Position numbers and translations under genes: made by a program | Assembly (NCBI GenBank): GCA_050309795.1 | Contig: JBNRMW010000010.1 | Location: 11,604 to 75,603, forward strand | DNA length: 64,000 nucleotides | DNA from: JBNRMW01 sp050309795 | Lineage (GTDB): Bacteria > Bacillota_I > Bacilli_A > Erysipelotrichales > Erysipelotrichaceae | Direction of reading: 5' to 3' | Notes under the pieces: model-generated | What the model was told of the DNA's origin: nothing | What the model saw: only the letters and a program-made list of their open reading frames with translations | The model's database searches: none | Shown here: positions 17,068-24,945 of the stretch, piece by piece | Position numbering within the stretch: the first letter of the stretch is position 1 | How the letters are laid out: each line of letters starts with the position of its first letter

Positions 17068-18159
17068 ATGAAAATAACCGGAATCGTTGTCGAATACAAC
17101 CCCTTACACCAGGGACATCACTACCACATCCAACAAGCGAAACAACAAACCAATTGCGATTACTTAATTGCATGTATGTCGCCAAACGTTGTCCAACGGG
17201 GTGAATTTGCGCTAATCGATAAATTTCGACGAACAGAAAAAGCTTTAGAACTGGGAATCGACGCAGTGGTGGAACTCCCCACCCTCTACACCCTACAACA
17301 CGCGGACGTCTTTGCTTATGAAGCCGTCAAACGCCTCTACCAAATGGGCTGTGATACGCTGGTCTTTGGTTCGGAATCCAACGACCTCAACCTTTTACAA
17401 GAAATTGCCGATTTACCCATCAATTTAGCCTATTTCAAAGAAAGCATGAAAACCGGGGCTTCCTATGCCCAATCCCTTTCCTTATCAAGTACCCAATTAG
17501 CTCCAAACGATCTATTGGCGATTGCTTATTTACGGGCTTTAAAAACCTTTCCTATGAACGCTCTCAGCATCCAGCGCACCAATCACTATCATGGGCAAAA
17601 CCAAGAACTCTATTCTGCCACTGAAATCCGGGAAAATTATCAAAATCCAAGCTATCAAGATCAAGCCTTACTCCCGCTTGAGGAGGTCGTTTTAGCAAAT
17701 CAAATGTATCCTTTTTTCCGCTATCAAATATTAGCCAGTGGACCAACTTTTTTAAAATCTTATTTTCTCGTTCAAGAAGGCATTGAAAACCACTTGTATA
17801 AATGCGCTCAAGAAGCCGAAACATATGAAGATTTCTTAAACCTAGCCACCACCAGGCGCTACACAACCTCTAGAATTCGGCGAACCATGATGCACATCTA
17901 CTTACAACACCGAACCGACCAGATTGCAAAACTACCACCGTATCACGTGGCCCGTTTACTCGGCTTTAAACAACGCCTCCAACCCCATTTACGCCAGCTC
18001 CAAGACCAAGGGCTCCGCTTAGCGACGAAGTTTGGAGATCTACCAAAACCCTATGCACAAATGGAATTAAAAGCGACCCAACTCTACGCCCTTTTATTAC
18101 CCCTAGAAAAACAAAAAGCCCTTGTTAATCAAGAGCTTTCAAAAATCATTATTCGATAA
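17068..18159 (+). CDS. tmcAL: tRNA(Met) cytidine acetate ligase
   Basis: This 363-residue protein begins MKITGIVVEYNPLHQGHHYHI, with the HxGH nucleotidyl-transferase motif and the exact N-terminus typical of TmcAL (YlbM). Later motifs ACMSPNVVQRGEFALIDKF, ELPTLYTLQHAD and RRTMMHIYL complete the match. TmcAL uses ATP and acetate to form N4-acetylcytidine at the wobble position of elongator tRNA-Met in the cytosol. It is one of only three full plus-strand genes here and stands alone. The mRNA appears leaderless. Its 3' end overlaps the convergent serpin gene by 11 nt with no terminator visible between them. Confidence 0.95.
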   Translation: MKITGIVVEYNPLHQGHHYHIQQAKQQTNCDYLIACMSPNVVQRGEFALIDKFRRTEKALELGIDAVVELPTLYTLQHADVFAYEAVKRLYQMGCDTLVFGSESNDLNLLQEIADLPINLAYFKESMKTGASYAQSLSLSSTQLAPNDLLAIAYLRALKTFPMNALSIQRTNHYHGQNQELYSATEIRENYQNPSYQDQALLPLEEVVLANQMYPFFRYQILASGPTFLKSYFLVQEGIENHLYKCAQEAETYEDFLNLATTRRYTTSRIRRTMMHIYLQHRTDQIAKLPPYHVARLLGFKQRLQPHLRQLQDQGLRLATKFGDLPKPYAQMELKATQLYALLLPLEKQKALVNQELSKIIIR

Positions 18160-19369
18160 CATTAACCCAACCAACAAACAACACCAAACCATTGGCGTCC
18201 GTTAAGATGGTCATGAATGGTCGATCAAATTTCAAATCAATCGGCTCTTTAGGCTGGGCACTGGTTGGCGCCATTTCAACAATCGTATAAGCCGCGGCTT
18301 CCACCCCCGACTCATCAATACTTAAGCGAGCTTGTTGGGAAATGTTTGTAATATACGCGCGATCTTCCTTTGCTTCAAATGGACGTAAATCGGCTGTACT
18401 TTCATCAAAGACCTGCTCAATACCCAACGCTTTCGCAACCGGTACTAATTTATGGGTCGAAGACAAATCAAACTTCGGCACCGACCAATTAATCAATTCA
18501 TAAGTCAACGGTTGTTGCCAATCAAACTCCACCGTGGAAACACCTTCATTCGGTAAAACAAAATACATCACCCCACCATTATGTAGGCGATTGGTGACCG
18601 CTTGATAGGTATCCGTTTGAACATAACCCATACCAAAGTACCGTTGATTCATAAAATCAACCTGCACCTTGGAACCATCACCTTGGGTAAAAACATCCTT
18701 TGTCGTCTGGCCTACGCGAAACTTCTCCACCCACGCATCTTTAAAATAGAGCGTATTAATCAAGGCTAAGACCGTACGGGCATCCAAGTCGACATCCACT
18801 TCTTTTATAAATTTTTCTGTTTTCTTGTTAATCCAGTTATTCATTAATTGCTGGGTTTTTTCTTTGTCTGCAAAATCCACTTCCAAACTTTCGGCTTTAA
18901 ATTGATTCGCAATCTTCAATAAACGTTCTTGGTTAAAAGCCAATCCCTTTTGAAACCACAAACTATTCGCTACAAAACTGCGACCGACTTGATTGTTAAA
19001 CGTTAAGGACTTCACCATCGCCTGACTTACTTTTTGTAAATCCTGTGGACCTAAACCGGCCGACAGCTCGGCTAAACTTTGTTCAAAAGCAATCGGTTCA
19101 AGCATGCTCATCGCCAAGAAAAAGGACATCGGTGAGTAGACCATATTCTCCTCAGCATTCAATTCGCTTAACAAATATTGAGTGGTTTTATCGACAAATT
19201 GTTGATAGGCCAAAACTTCCGCTGCGCTTAAATCCAGCGGCTCTTTTGGCCGATGGGGATCAAAGACTTCCTGTTTATCGGCAGGGACTTCGGTGAGTTG
19301 CCCAGAACCAATCGTCGAGCCACACCCGACAAGGGCTAATAAGCCAATAAGCATGATTTTTTTAAACAT
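18149..19369 (-). CDS. Serpin-family lipoprotein (protease inhibitor)
   Basis: This 406-residue serpin carries a lipoprotein signal (MFKKIMLIGLLALVGCGS, lipobox LVGC), so it should be tethered outside the membrane. Serpin landmarks include NMVYSPMSFFLAMSML, NSLWFQKGL, LINTLYFKDAW, the breach-region motif ARLSIDESGVEAAAYT and the C-terminal FDRPFM. Counting from the hinge glycine as P15 puts the reactive bond at Thr-Ser within APTSAQ, suggesting an inhibitor of a serine protease with small P1 preference. Tyr at P9 is unusual. The ATG at 19369 has an ideal AGGAGGT site and overlaps the stop of the preceding gene. The operon starts with an ECF sigma factor. Confidence 0.9.
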   Translation of the reverse strand: MFKKIMLIGLLALVGCGSTIGSGQLTEVPADKQEVFDPHRPKEPLDLSAAEVLAYQQFVDKTTQYLLSELNAEENMVYSPMSFFLAMSMLEPIAFEQSLAELSAGLGPQDLQKVSQAMVKSLTFNNQVGRSFVANSLWFQKGLAFNQERLLKIANQFKAESLEVDFADKEKTQQLMNNWINKKTEKFIKEVDVDLDARTVLALINTLYFKDAWVEKFRVGQTTKDVFTQGDGSKVQVDFMNQRYFGMGYVQTDTYQAVTNRLHNGGVMYFVLPNEGVSTVEFDWQQPLTYELINWSVPKFDLSSTHKLVPVAKALGIEQVFDESTADLRPFEAKEDRAYITNISQQARLSIDESGVEAAAYTIVEMAPTSAQPKEPIDLKFDRPFMTILTDANGLVLFVGWVNVIE

Positions 19370-20217
19370 TATGGTACCTCCTGAAGATGCTGCTTTAAAG
19401 CATCCCAATTTTTAGTCGGTCCGATAAACATCAGACGTTGTTTCGTCAGCCGCAGCCACTGGTTTGAATCCAATTTAATGTCTTCTTCCACGGGTAACAA
19501 GGCGGTATCCACCCAATCGCGCAACTTGTAGACTCGGCCCTGTTTTGTATCCACGATCAACTGCCATTCGGCGGTCTGTGCATCCACCATTTCCTGTCCT
19601 GAGCCCTTCAACAGCTCCTGCAGCTCGGTTAAAGAAAGCGTGATCGGTGGTTGACGAAAAACATGGACCGCCTGTTTCAGTTCATCCAAATGATTGGGCT
19701 GGGCGATTAAAATCCAAAGTTCTTGGTTGCCACCATAAAACACCGCTTGATGTTCTTCACTTAGTTGGAATGGATCGGAATACAGGTCTGAACGCATCAA
19801 AGATTGGCCTTCTGGATAACTCAACAAATAACCCGAATCAAAAATCGCTTCCACATAAAAGGGCTTCACATCGCCAAGAACCACATTGGTCGTCGGTAAG
19901 TGATGAGCAAAACGTTCACTTAAAAGATCTTTGATGGCTGTTAATCCATTCGAATCCTGAGGAAACGCTTCTTGACCTGTTGGTACTTCTGGGGTTGGCT
20001 TAATGAATTTAGATCCATTAATGATCACGAAAATAGCAACAAAAACACTCGCCATCACCAGCGCCACGTGTTTAAAAGTCCCCGTCTCCATTGACCTGGA
20101 CGCCTCCAGTTGAACGTCCACCACTTTGTTTACCAGCTGTTGATCGGGTTGAATGGTTTGGAAAAACTGTTGATAGTCTTGTTTAAAGTTCTTCATAAAG
20201 CGTCTCATCCCTTTCAT
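19369..20217 (-). CDS. Single-pass membrane protein, putative anti-sigma factor
   Basis: The 282-residue product has a cytosolic N-terminal segment (1-48), one transmembrane helix (about 50-66, VALVMASVFVAIFVIING) and an extracytoplasmic domain of about 215 residues. No sequence family is recognised. Position and topology fit an anti-sigma factor: it lies directly after and overlaps an ECF sigma gene by 35 nt, and is followed by a one-base overlap with the serpin gene. The outer domain could sense an envelope or protease signal. Starts at 20217 (with AAAGG) and 20196 are both possible. Confidence 0.6.
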   Translation of the reverse strand: MKGMRRFMKNFKQDYQQFFQTIQPDQQLVNKVVDVQLEASRSMETGTFKHVALVMASVFVAIFVIINGSKFIKPTPEVPTGQEAFPQDSNGLTAIKDLLSERFAHHLPTTNVVLGDVKPFYVEAIFDSGYLLSYPEGQSLMRSDLYSDPFQLSEEHQAVFYGGNQELWILIAQPNHLDELKQAVHVFRQPPITLSLTELQELLKGSGQEMVDAQTAEWQLIVDTKQGRVYKLRDWVDTALLPVEEDIKLDSNQWLRLTKQRLMFIGPTKNWDALKQHLQEVP

Positions 20218-20680
20218 AAATAACCTTTAGTTTCTGACGGGCACGGGACATTTGTTTCCGCACCGTGGCATAGTTTAGCTGAAGAATTGACGACACTTCT
20301 TGTAAGCTGTATCCTTCAAAATAATGTAAATGAATCAAGGTTCGATCGGCCAAACTCAGCCCTTTCAACGCCTCATACAATAAGGAATAGTCTTCCGTTT
20401 CGTTTTGAATCGCTTGTTGTTCACTTAATTCATCGACTTTAAACCGATAGAGGGGTGAACGCCACAATTTCTTACAGGCGTTCTTGGTGACGACAATGAA
20501 CCAAGCTTTTTGATGGTCGACCGACTCAAATACTGGGGGCTTTTTAAGGTAGCTTAAAAAGACTTCCTGATACACATCATCCGCGTCGACTTTGGCTTTC
20601 GTCAAAGCAAAGGCGAGCCGGTAGACCATCTGAGAAATCTCGCCAAAGTTAGAAAATTGAAAATCCTGCAGTGAATTCAT
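20183..20680 (-). CDS. ECF-type sigma factor
   Basis: This 165-residue protein has sigma region 2 (MVYRLAFALTKAKVDADDVYQEVFLSYLKKP) and sigma-4 (LSLADRTLIHLHYFEGYSLQEVSSILQLNYATVRKQMSRARQKL), with no regions 1 or 3. That is the ECF plan. It should direct RNA polymerase to promoters of its own operon and perhaps others. The start has a GAGAGGGG ribosome site. The next gene encodes a one-pass membrane protein, the usual anti-sigma arrangement, and the third a serpin lipoprotein. No other copy of an ECF promoter could be identified by eye. Confidence 0.9.
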   Translation of the reverse strand: MNSLQDFQFSNFGEISQMVYRLAFALTKAKVDADDVYQEVFLSYLKKPPVFESVDHQKAWFIVVTKNACKKLWRSPLYRFKVDELSEQQAIQNETEDYSLLYEALKGLSLADRTLIHLHYFEGYSLQEVSSILQLNYATVRKQMSRARQKLKVIYERDETLYEEL

Positions 20681-20729
20681 TTACTAACCCCTCTCACTTA
20701 CTACATCCCATCGCTTGTCTTTTTGTGAC

Positions 20730-20754
20730 AAAAAAAGATTAGGTTTTCCTAATC
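20730..20754 (-). terminator. Terminator of the YebC-type gene
   Basis: On the minus strand GATTAGG-AAAA-CCTAATC is followed by TTTTTTT, 28 nt after the YebC-type stop. It insulates the ECF sigma operon. Confidence 0.9.
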
Positions 20755-20781
20755 TCATCATAGCACAGCTAAAGTCTTGTT

Positions 20782-21510
20782 TTAGTCGATATTCTCCACA
20801 TTATGATAAACTTTTTGGACATCGTCGACTTCTTCCAACATATCAACTAATTTCTTAAAGGTCTCCAAATCGCTCGCATCGTTTAAGATTGTCGTCGCTT
20901 GTGGAAACATGCCAATCTCATTAATTTGATATTCGTAGTCTTCCCCTAAGAGTTGATCCAAAACTTGGCGGGTTAATCCAAAATATTGAGGTTGAACCAG
21001 GACATTAATGTACTCTTCTTCTTGTTCCAATTCTTCAACATCCACTTCCCCTTCAAACAAGGCTTCCATCACCGCTTCTAAATCATCATATTTAAAGACA
21101 AATTGGCCAAACTGATCATAGAGAAACGACACCGAACCTTGGGAGCCCATTTTCGCTTTGGTTCTGTTAAAGCAGGTACGAACATCCGACAAGGAACGAT
21201 TCAAATTATCGGTTAAACACTCAACAATCAAGGTCGAATCGCCCGGACCAAAACCTTCGTAACGAGCGAGTTCATAATGTTCACCCGTGTTACCTTGAGC
21301 TTTCTTAATTGCATTATCAATGACATGTGCCGGAACTTGGTTGGATTTTGCTTCCGCAATCTTTGCTTTCAAACCCAAATTCATTTCCGGATCAGGCACT
21401 CCGGCCTTCGCTGCTATGTAAATTTCTTTGCCGTAGCGTGAATAGATTTTACTTTTCTTCAGTGCCGTTTTTTGCATGGAAGCGGCACGCACTTCAAAAT
21501 GTCTTCCCAT
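20782..21510 (-). CDS. YebC/PmpR-family protein (YeeN-like)
   Basis: This 242-residue protein matches the YebC family with the YeeN-type N-terminus (MGRHFEVRAASMQKTALKKSKIYSRYGKEIY). Core motifs AAKAGVPDPEMNLGLK, VPAHVIDNAIKKA, RYEGFGPGDSTLIVE and GSVSFLY follow. YebC proteins have been described as transcriptional regulators, and recent work ties members to translation of proline-rich or stall-prone mRNAs. It is a single-gene unit with an extended -10 TATAAT promoter and a weak AGAGATGAG ribosome site. It is not adjacent to ruvC, its neighbour in many bacteria. Confidence 0.93.
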   Translation of the reverse strand: MGRHFEVRAASMQKTALKKSKIYSRYGKEIYIAAKAGVPDPEMNLGLKAKIAEAKSNQVPAHVIDNAIKKAQGNTGEHYELARYEGFGPGDSTLIVECLTDNLNRSLSDVRTCFNRTKAKMGSQGSVSFLYDQFGQFVFKYDDLEAVMEALFEGEVDVEELEQEEEYINVLVQPQYFGLTRQVLDQLLGEDYEYQINEIGMFPQATTILNDASDLETFKKLVDMLEEVDDVQKVYHNVENID

Positions 21511-21535
21511 ATCTCATCTCTTTCTTTCTTTAAAA

Positions 21536-22342
21536 TTATAGCATATCTTTCTGTGATAATTGATGCAACAGTAAAATCAACCCCACCCCAGCCATAAACC
21601 AAAGAACCGCGAACCCGACCTGACCAGGCATGGGAAAACTCGGAAACAAAATCGGCAACGACCCCAAAACAAAGCCCATAATGACTAAATACGTCGGACC
21701 AGGATAGGACTCCATGAGCCAGGTCAACAAACGCACTGTTACCAAACCTCCCAGCACAATACCTAGAGCCAAAGGCCCCAATACTTGAATATGAAAATGG
21801 ACCAACGCTTCCAATAAACGATCATAAAGCCCCATGATCAACAACATATACGAAGCGGAAATACCGGGTAAAATCAGTGCGACCGCAATCACTACCCCCG
21901 CCACAAAAACCATTACCAGCTTCTCATACCATACCCCACCGTACACCATTAAAGAAATCCGGGGTGAAAAGTCCATCCAAATCGCTAAGGAAAAACCTAA
22001 AATAAAAAACAACCACGACGAGGTATTCATCGTTTTCCAATCAACTTGACGAGCAATGAAAATCAATCCCGACAAAATCACGCCCGTAAAGAAAAAGCCC
22101 ATCCAATAGCCATGGCGCTTCAATAAATAAATCATCACATAAGAAAAGCCAATTAAGCCAATCAAACCGCCGAGAATCAATTTAAAAATAAACGGTTTCT
22201 CAATAAACTTCCCCTTCGACCATGCCGAAAGAATCGTCAAGGTTCGATCATAAATACCAAAAACGATCATCATTGTCGATCCCGAAACTCCGGGAACTAA
22301 CATCGACACAACCACTAAGAAACCTTGAAACAGGGTTAGCAT
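21536..22342 (-). CDS. DUF368 polyprenyl-phosphate transporter (PopT family)
   Basis: This 268-residue membrane protein has about eight hydrophobic spans. It carries the two inverted family motifs VPGVSGSTMMIVFGIYD near the N-terminus and LPGISASYMLLIMGLYD in the middle. DUF368 proteins (PopT) were shown to recycle undecaprenyl phosphate across the cytoplasmic membrane, supporting peptidoglycan and teichoic acid synthesis. Its start overlaps the end of the lysophospholipase-like gene by 7 nt, so both are expressed together. No DedA-type transporter is seen here. Confidence 0.88.
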   Translation of the reverse strand: MLTLFQGFLVVVSMLVPGVSGSTMMIVFGIYDRTLTILSAWSKGKFIEKPFIFKLILGGLIGLIGFSYVMIYLLKRHGYWMGFFFTGVILSGLIFIARQVDWKTMNTSSWLFFILGFSLAIWMDFSPRISLMVYGGVWYEKLVMVFVAGVVIAVALILPGISASYMLLIMGLYDRLLEALVHFHIQVLGPLALGIVLGGLVTVRLLTWLMESYPGPTYLVIMGFVLGSLPILFPSFPMPGQVGFAVLWFMAGVGLILLLHQLSQKDML

Positions 22343-23280
22343 TGACTCTCAATCCACTGTTTAATATCGTTAAAAACTTCGAGACGATTGGTTTCGTTTA
22401 ACAGTTCATGACGTCCTTGTTCATATAGTTTCAAGGTGACGTTTAAGCCTTGAGCTTTGTACTTCGCCGCTAAATCAACCACTTGAACAGCCCCATCTTG
22501 GGCGACATAATCTTTGGTTCCACTGATCAACATGATGGGCACCTGCTTTGGATAACGTTCAATAATCGTCGGTTGATTGATGTCTTTCATCAGGGTAAAC
22601 AAATCCCAAAAACCCGCCGTCGTAAAATGAAAATTAGATAATGGATCTAAAGCGACCCAACCAACATAGTCTTCATCACGACTTAGCCAATCCAAATGTG
22701 TTTTAACCGGTTCAAAATAATGATTAAAATTACCCAGGGTTAATTTCTCTAAGATACGGGAATGAGCCCAAGGACCCTTGCGTTTCTTTTCCATCCAGGC
22801 CAACCCCTTAGCCAAAGACAACAAATGGGGATTGGTTTGATTGGTACCCGAAAAAATAACCCCCGACAACTCCGACGAATCCATTGTCGCCAATAGCTTG
22901 CGGGTTAACATCGACCCCATCGAATGACCGAGTATAAAGTGCGGTAAATCCGGATATTTATCGCGAAGATAAAAGTAGAAATTGGTGATATCTTGAAGCA
23001 CAAAATCCAAGCCGTTTTGACTACCAAAACTCCCCAAATAAAGGGGGGATCGAACCGATTGGCCATGACCAAGCAAATCGAAACCAACCATTAAAATATC
23101 ATTTTCCAAACACCATTTACCAAAAGCCTCGTAACGACCTAAATGATCAATCATGCCATGAACAATTTGAATAAGATATTTCGGTTGTTCTGGTACATAC
23201 CAATAGACGCGAAGTTGATCTTTTTGGTTGCTAGATAAAAATGTTTCTTCATAATGTCCAATAATATTTAATTGATTCAT
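22336..23280 (-). CDS. Alpha/beta hydrolase, lysophospholipase/monoacylglycerol lipase-like
   Basis: This 314-residue protein of the Hydrolase_4 type has an intact nucleophile elbow GHSMG. It also has QIVHGMIDHLGRYEAF, GFDLLGHGQS, the acid in SGTKDYVA and the histidine in EQGRHELLNE. It probably cleaves lysophospholipids or monoacylglycerols in the cytosol or at the membrane face. A TAGAAT -10 with TG extension and a GGAGG site lie upstream. It is co-transcribed with the DUF368 transporter. In contrast to the hydrolase-fold protein at 16104-16997, all triad residues are present. Confidence 0.88.
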   Translation of the reverse strand: MNQLNIIGHYEETFLSSNQKDQLRVYWYVPEQPKYLIQIVHGMIDHLGRYEAFGKWCLENDILMVGFDLLGHGQSVRSPLYLGSFGSQNGLDFVLQDITNFYFYLRDKYPDLPHFILGHSMGSMLTRKLLATMDSSELSGVIFSGTNQTNPHLLSLAKGLAWMEKKRKGPWAHSRILEKLTLGNFNHYFEPVKTHLDWLSRDEDYVGWVALDPLSNFHFTTAGFWDLFTLMKDINQPTIIERYPKQVPIMLISGTKDYVAQDGAVQVVDLAAKYKAQGLNVTLKLYEQGRHELLNETNRLEVFNDIKQWIESQC

Positions 23281-23333
23281 AGGACCTCCATAAATATATC
23301 CCTATTCTAGCATATAAGACTGGTCAAACTACC

Positions 23334-23373
23334 AAAAAATACCCCGTCCAGTCGTGACGACGGGACGGGGTAT
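23334..23373 (-). terminator. Terminator of the hydrogenase gene
   Basis: On the minus strand ATACCCCGTCC pairs with GGACGGGGTAT across a 13-nt loop and is followed by a T-rich tail. It is 25 nt beyond the hydrogenase stop codon. Confidence 0.9.
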
Positions 23374-23397
23374 GGTTTTCATTAAAAACAAAAGAAG

Positions 23398-24909
23398 CTA
23401 CGATTGACCATAATGTTCCTGGAAGGTTTCCAAAGCATCCGCTTTCGTTGATTTTTGAGCAAATTGTTTGGAACTCGCCGCTGCCTTGTTTTGATTAATC
23501 AAGGTTCCCGCACCGCCAACACAACCACCCGGACAAGCCATGCCTTCCAAAAGAAATTGATCGCGCTTGCCAAACTTGGCCAACAACAACATTTTCTTAC
23601 AATCATGAAGCCCTTCTGCCCGATCGGTAGAAATCTCCAAATCCGGTACCGTTTTGTGTAAGACATTACTAACGGCGGCTAAGACCCCACCGGAAACGCC
23701 AAAATTACGACCATCATGGGAGCCATCGTCATGCATTTCGGAAGTACTTTCAATATCGAGGGTTAGTTCTTTGGCTTCAAAAATGGCTTTTACTTCTTCA
23801 TAAGTCAACACATAATCGATCCAACCCGCCATTTGAGGCTCGGCCACTTCTTGTTTTTTGGCGGAGCATGGTCCAATGAAACAAATCAACTCGTCCGGTT
23901 TTTCTTTACGGATGACCTTGGCCGTTTCAATCATTGGGGAGTGCGATTCAGAGATACAATGACTCAATTCTTTTAATTCACGCTTCGCAAATTTTGACCA
24001 GGCTGGACAACAGGACGTCGCTAAGAATGGATAGTCCCCTTCCACTACTTCCTCAACATATTCCTGAGCTTCTTTCACCGCGGTAATATCCGCTCCCAGA
24101 GCCACTTCTAAAACATGATCAAAGCCAATCGCATGCAGCGCCTTCTTCACATGGGAATACGTTACTTTGGGTCCAAATTGACCCGCAAACGACGGCGCAA
24201 CAATGGCCGATATCGATTGTTTTGAATCTTTGGTCGCCGCAATTACTTGATAAATTTCTGATTTATCGGCAATAGCACCAAATGGACAATTGACCATACA
24301 CATGCCACAGGCCACACAATTCTCAGAAACAATCACCGCGCGATTTTGATCATCCTTGGTAATCGCATTAGCCCCACAAGCCGCCACACAAGGACGTTCA
24401 TTTTTGACAATTGCATCGTATGGACAAACATCGTAACATTTTCCACATTTAATGCAGGCTTGTTGGTCGATAAAACTTAAACCATTTTGGATGCTGGTCG
24501 CCGACACCGGACACACCGCAATACATGGGTGAGCCAAACAACCATGACAAGTATTACTCACAAAATACGACTTCTCTTCACAAGCTTCACAGGCTTCGGG
24601 AATCACGCGAATCGCTTGGGTCGGAAGACGATGCTCCTTTAAGCGGTCAAGATTAAACGTCTCGGGATAACCACTTTGTTGATCAATCGCCCATAAATCC
24701 AAGCCCAGAGCTAAGCGAACCCGTTGAGAAACGATTTCCCGTTCCCGGGTCACCGACTCTCGATAAACCGGTGTTTCAGAACTAATAATAATGTGAGGAA
24801 TTTGCTGAATTTGAGTCGCGGACCAATCATCGAACGCGGCCTTGGCTATTGCTTTGAAAACTTCCGATCGAATATAGGTTATCGGGGATTCTAAATAACG
24901 TATGCTCAT
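23398..24909 (-). CDS. Monomeric [FeFe] hydrogenase, group B-like
   Basis: This 503-residue protein carries the three H-cluster motifs: TSCCPAW (about residue 300), FIGPCSAKK (about 346) and MACPGGCVGGAG (about 458). Upstream are several [4Fe-4S] ferredoxin-type clusters (CIKCGKCYDVCP, CVACGMCMVNCP) and further cysteine clusters near the N-terminus. The variant second motif (GPC rather than MPC) and the length fit group B monomeric enzymes of anaerobic Bacillota. Such enzymes reduce protons with ferredoxin electrons, disposing of fermentation reductant. It has its own TATAAT -10 and a GGGAGG site. HydE, HydF and HydG maturases are not in this window. Confidence 0.93.
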   Translation of the reverse strand: MSIRYLESPITYIRSEVFKAIAKAAFDDWSATQIQQIPHIIISSETPVYRESVTREREIVSQRVRLALGLDLWAIDQQSGYPETFNLDRLKEHRLPTQAIRVIPEACEACEEKSYFVSNTCHGCLAHPCIAVCPVSATSIQNGLSFIDQQACIKCGKCYDVCPYDAIVKNERPCVAACGANAITKDDQNRAVIVSENCVACGMCMVNCPFGAIADKSEIYQVIAATKDSKQSISAIVAPSFAGQFGPKVTYSHVKKALHAIGFDHVLEVALGADITAVKEAQEYVEEVVEGDYPFLATSCCPAWSKFAKRELKELSHCISESHSPMIETAKVIRKEKPDELICFIGPCSAKKQEVAEPQMAGWIDYVLTYEEVKAIFEAKELTLDIESTSEMHDDGSHDGRNFGVSGGVLAAVSNVLHKTVPDLEISTDRAEGLHDCKKMLLLAKFGKRDQFLLEGMACPGGCVGGAGTLINQNKAAASSKQFAQKSTKADALETFQEHYGQS

Positions 24910-24945
24910 AATATCACAACCTCCCTGTTGCGTATATTATAACAA

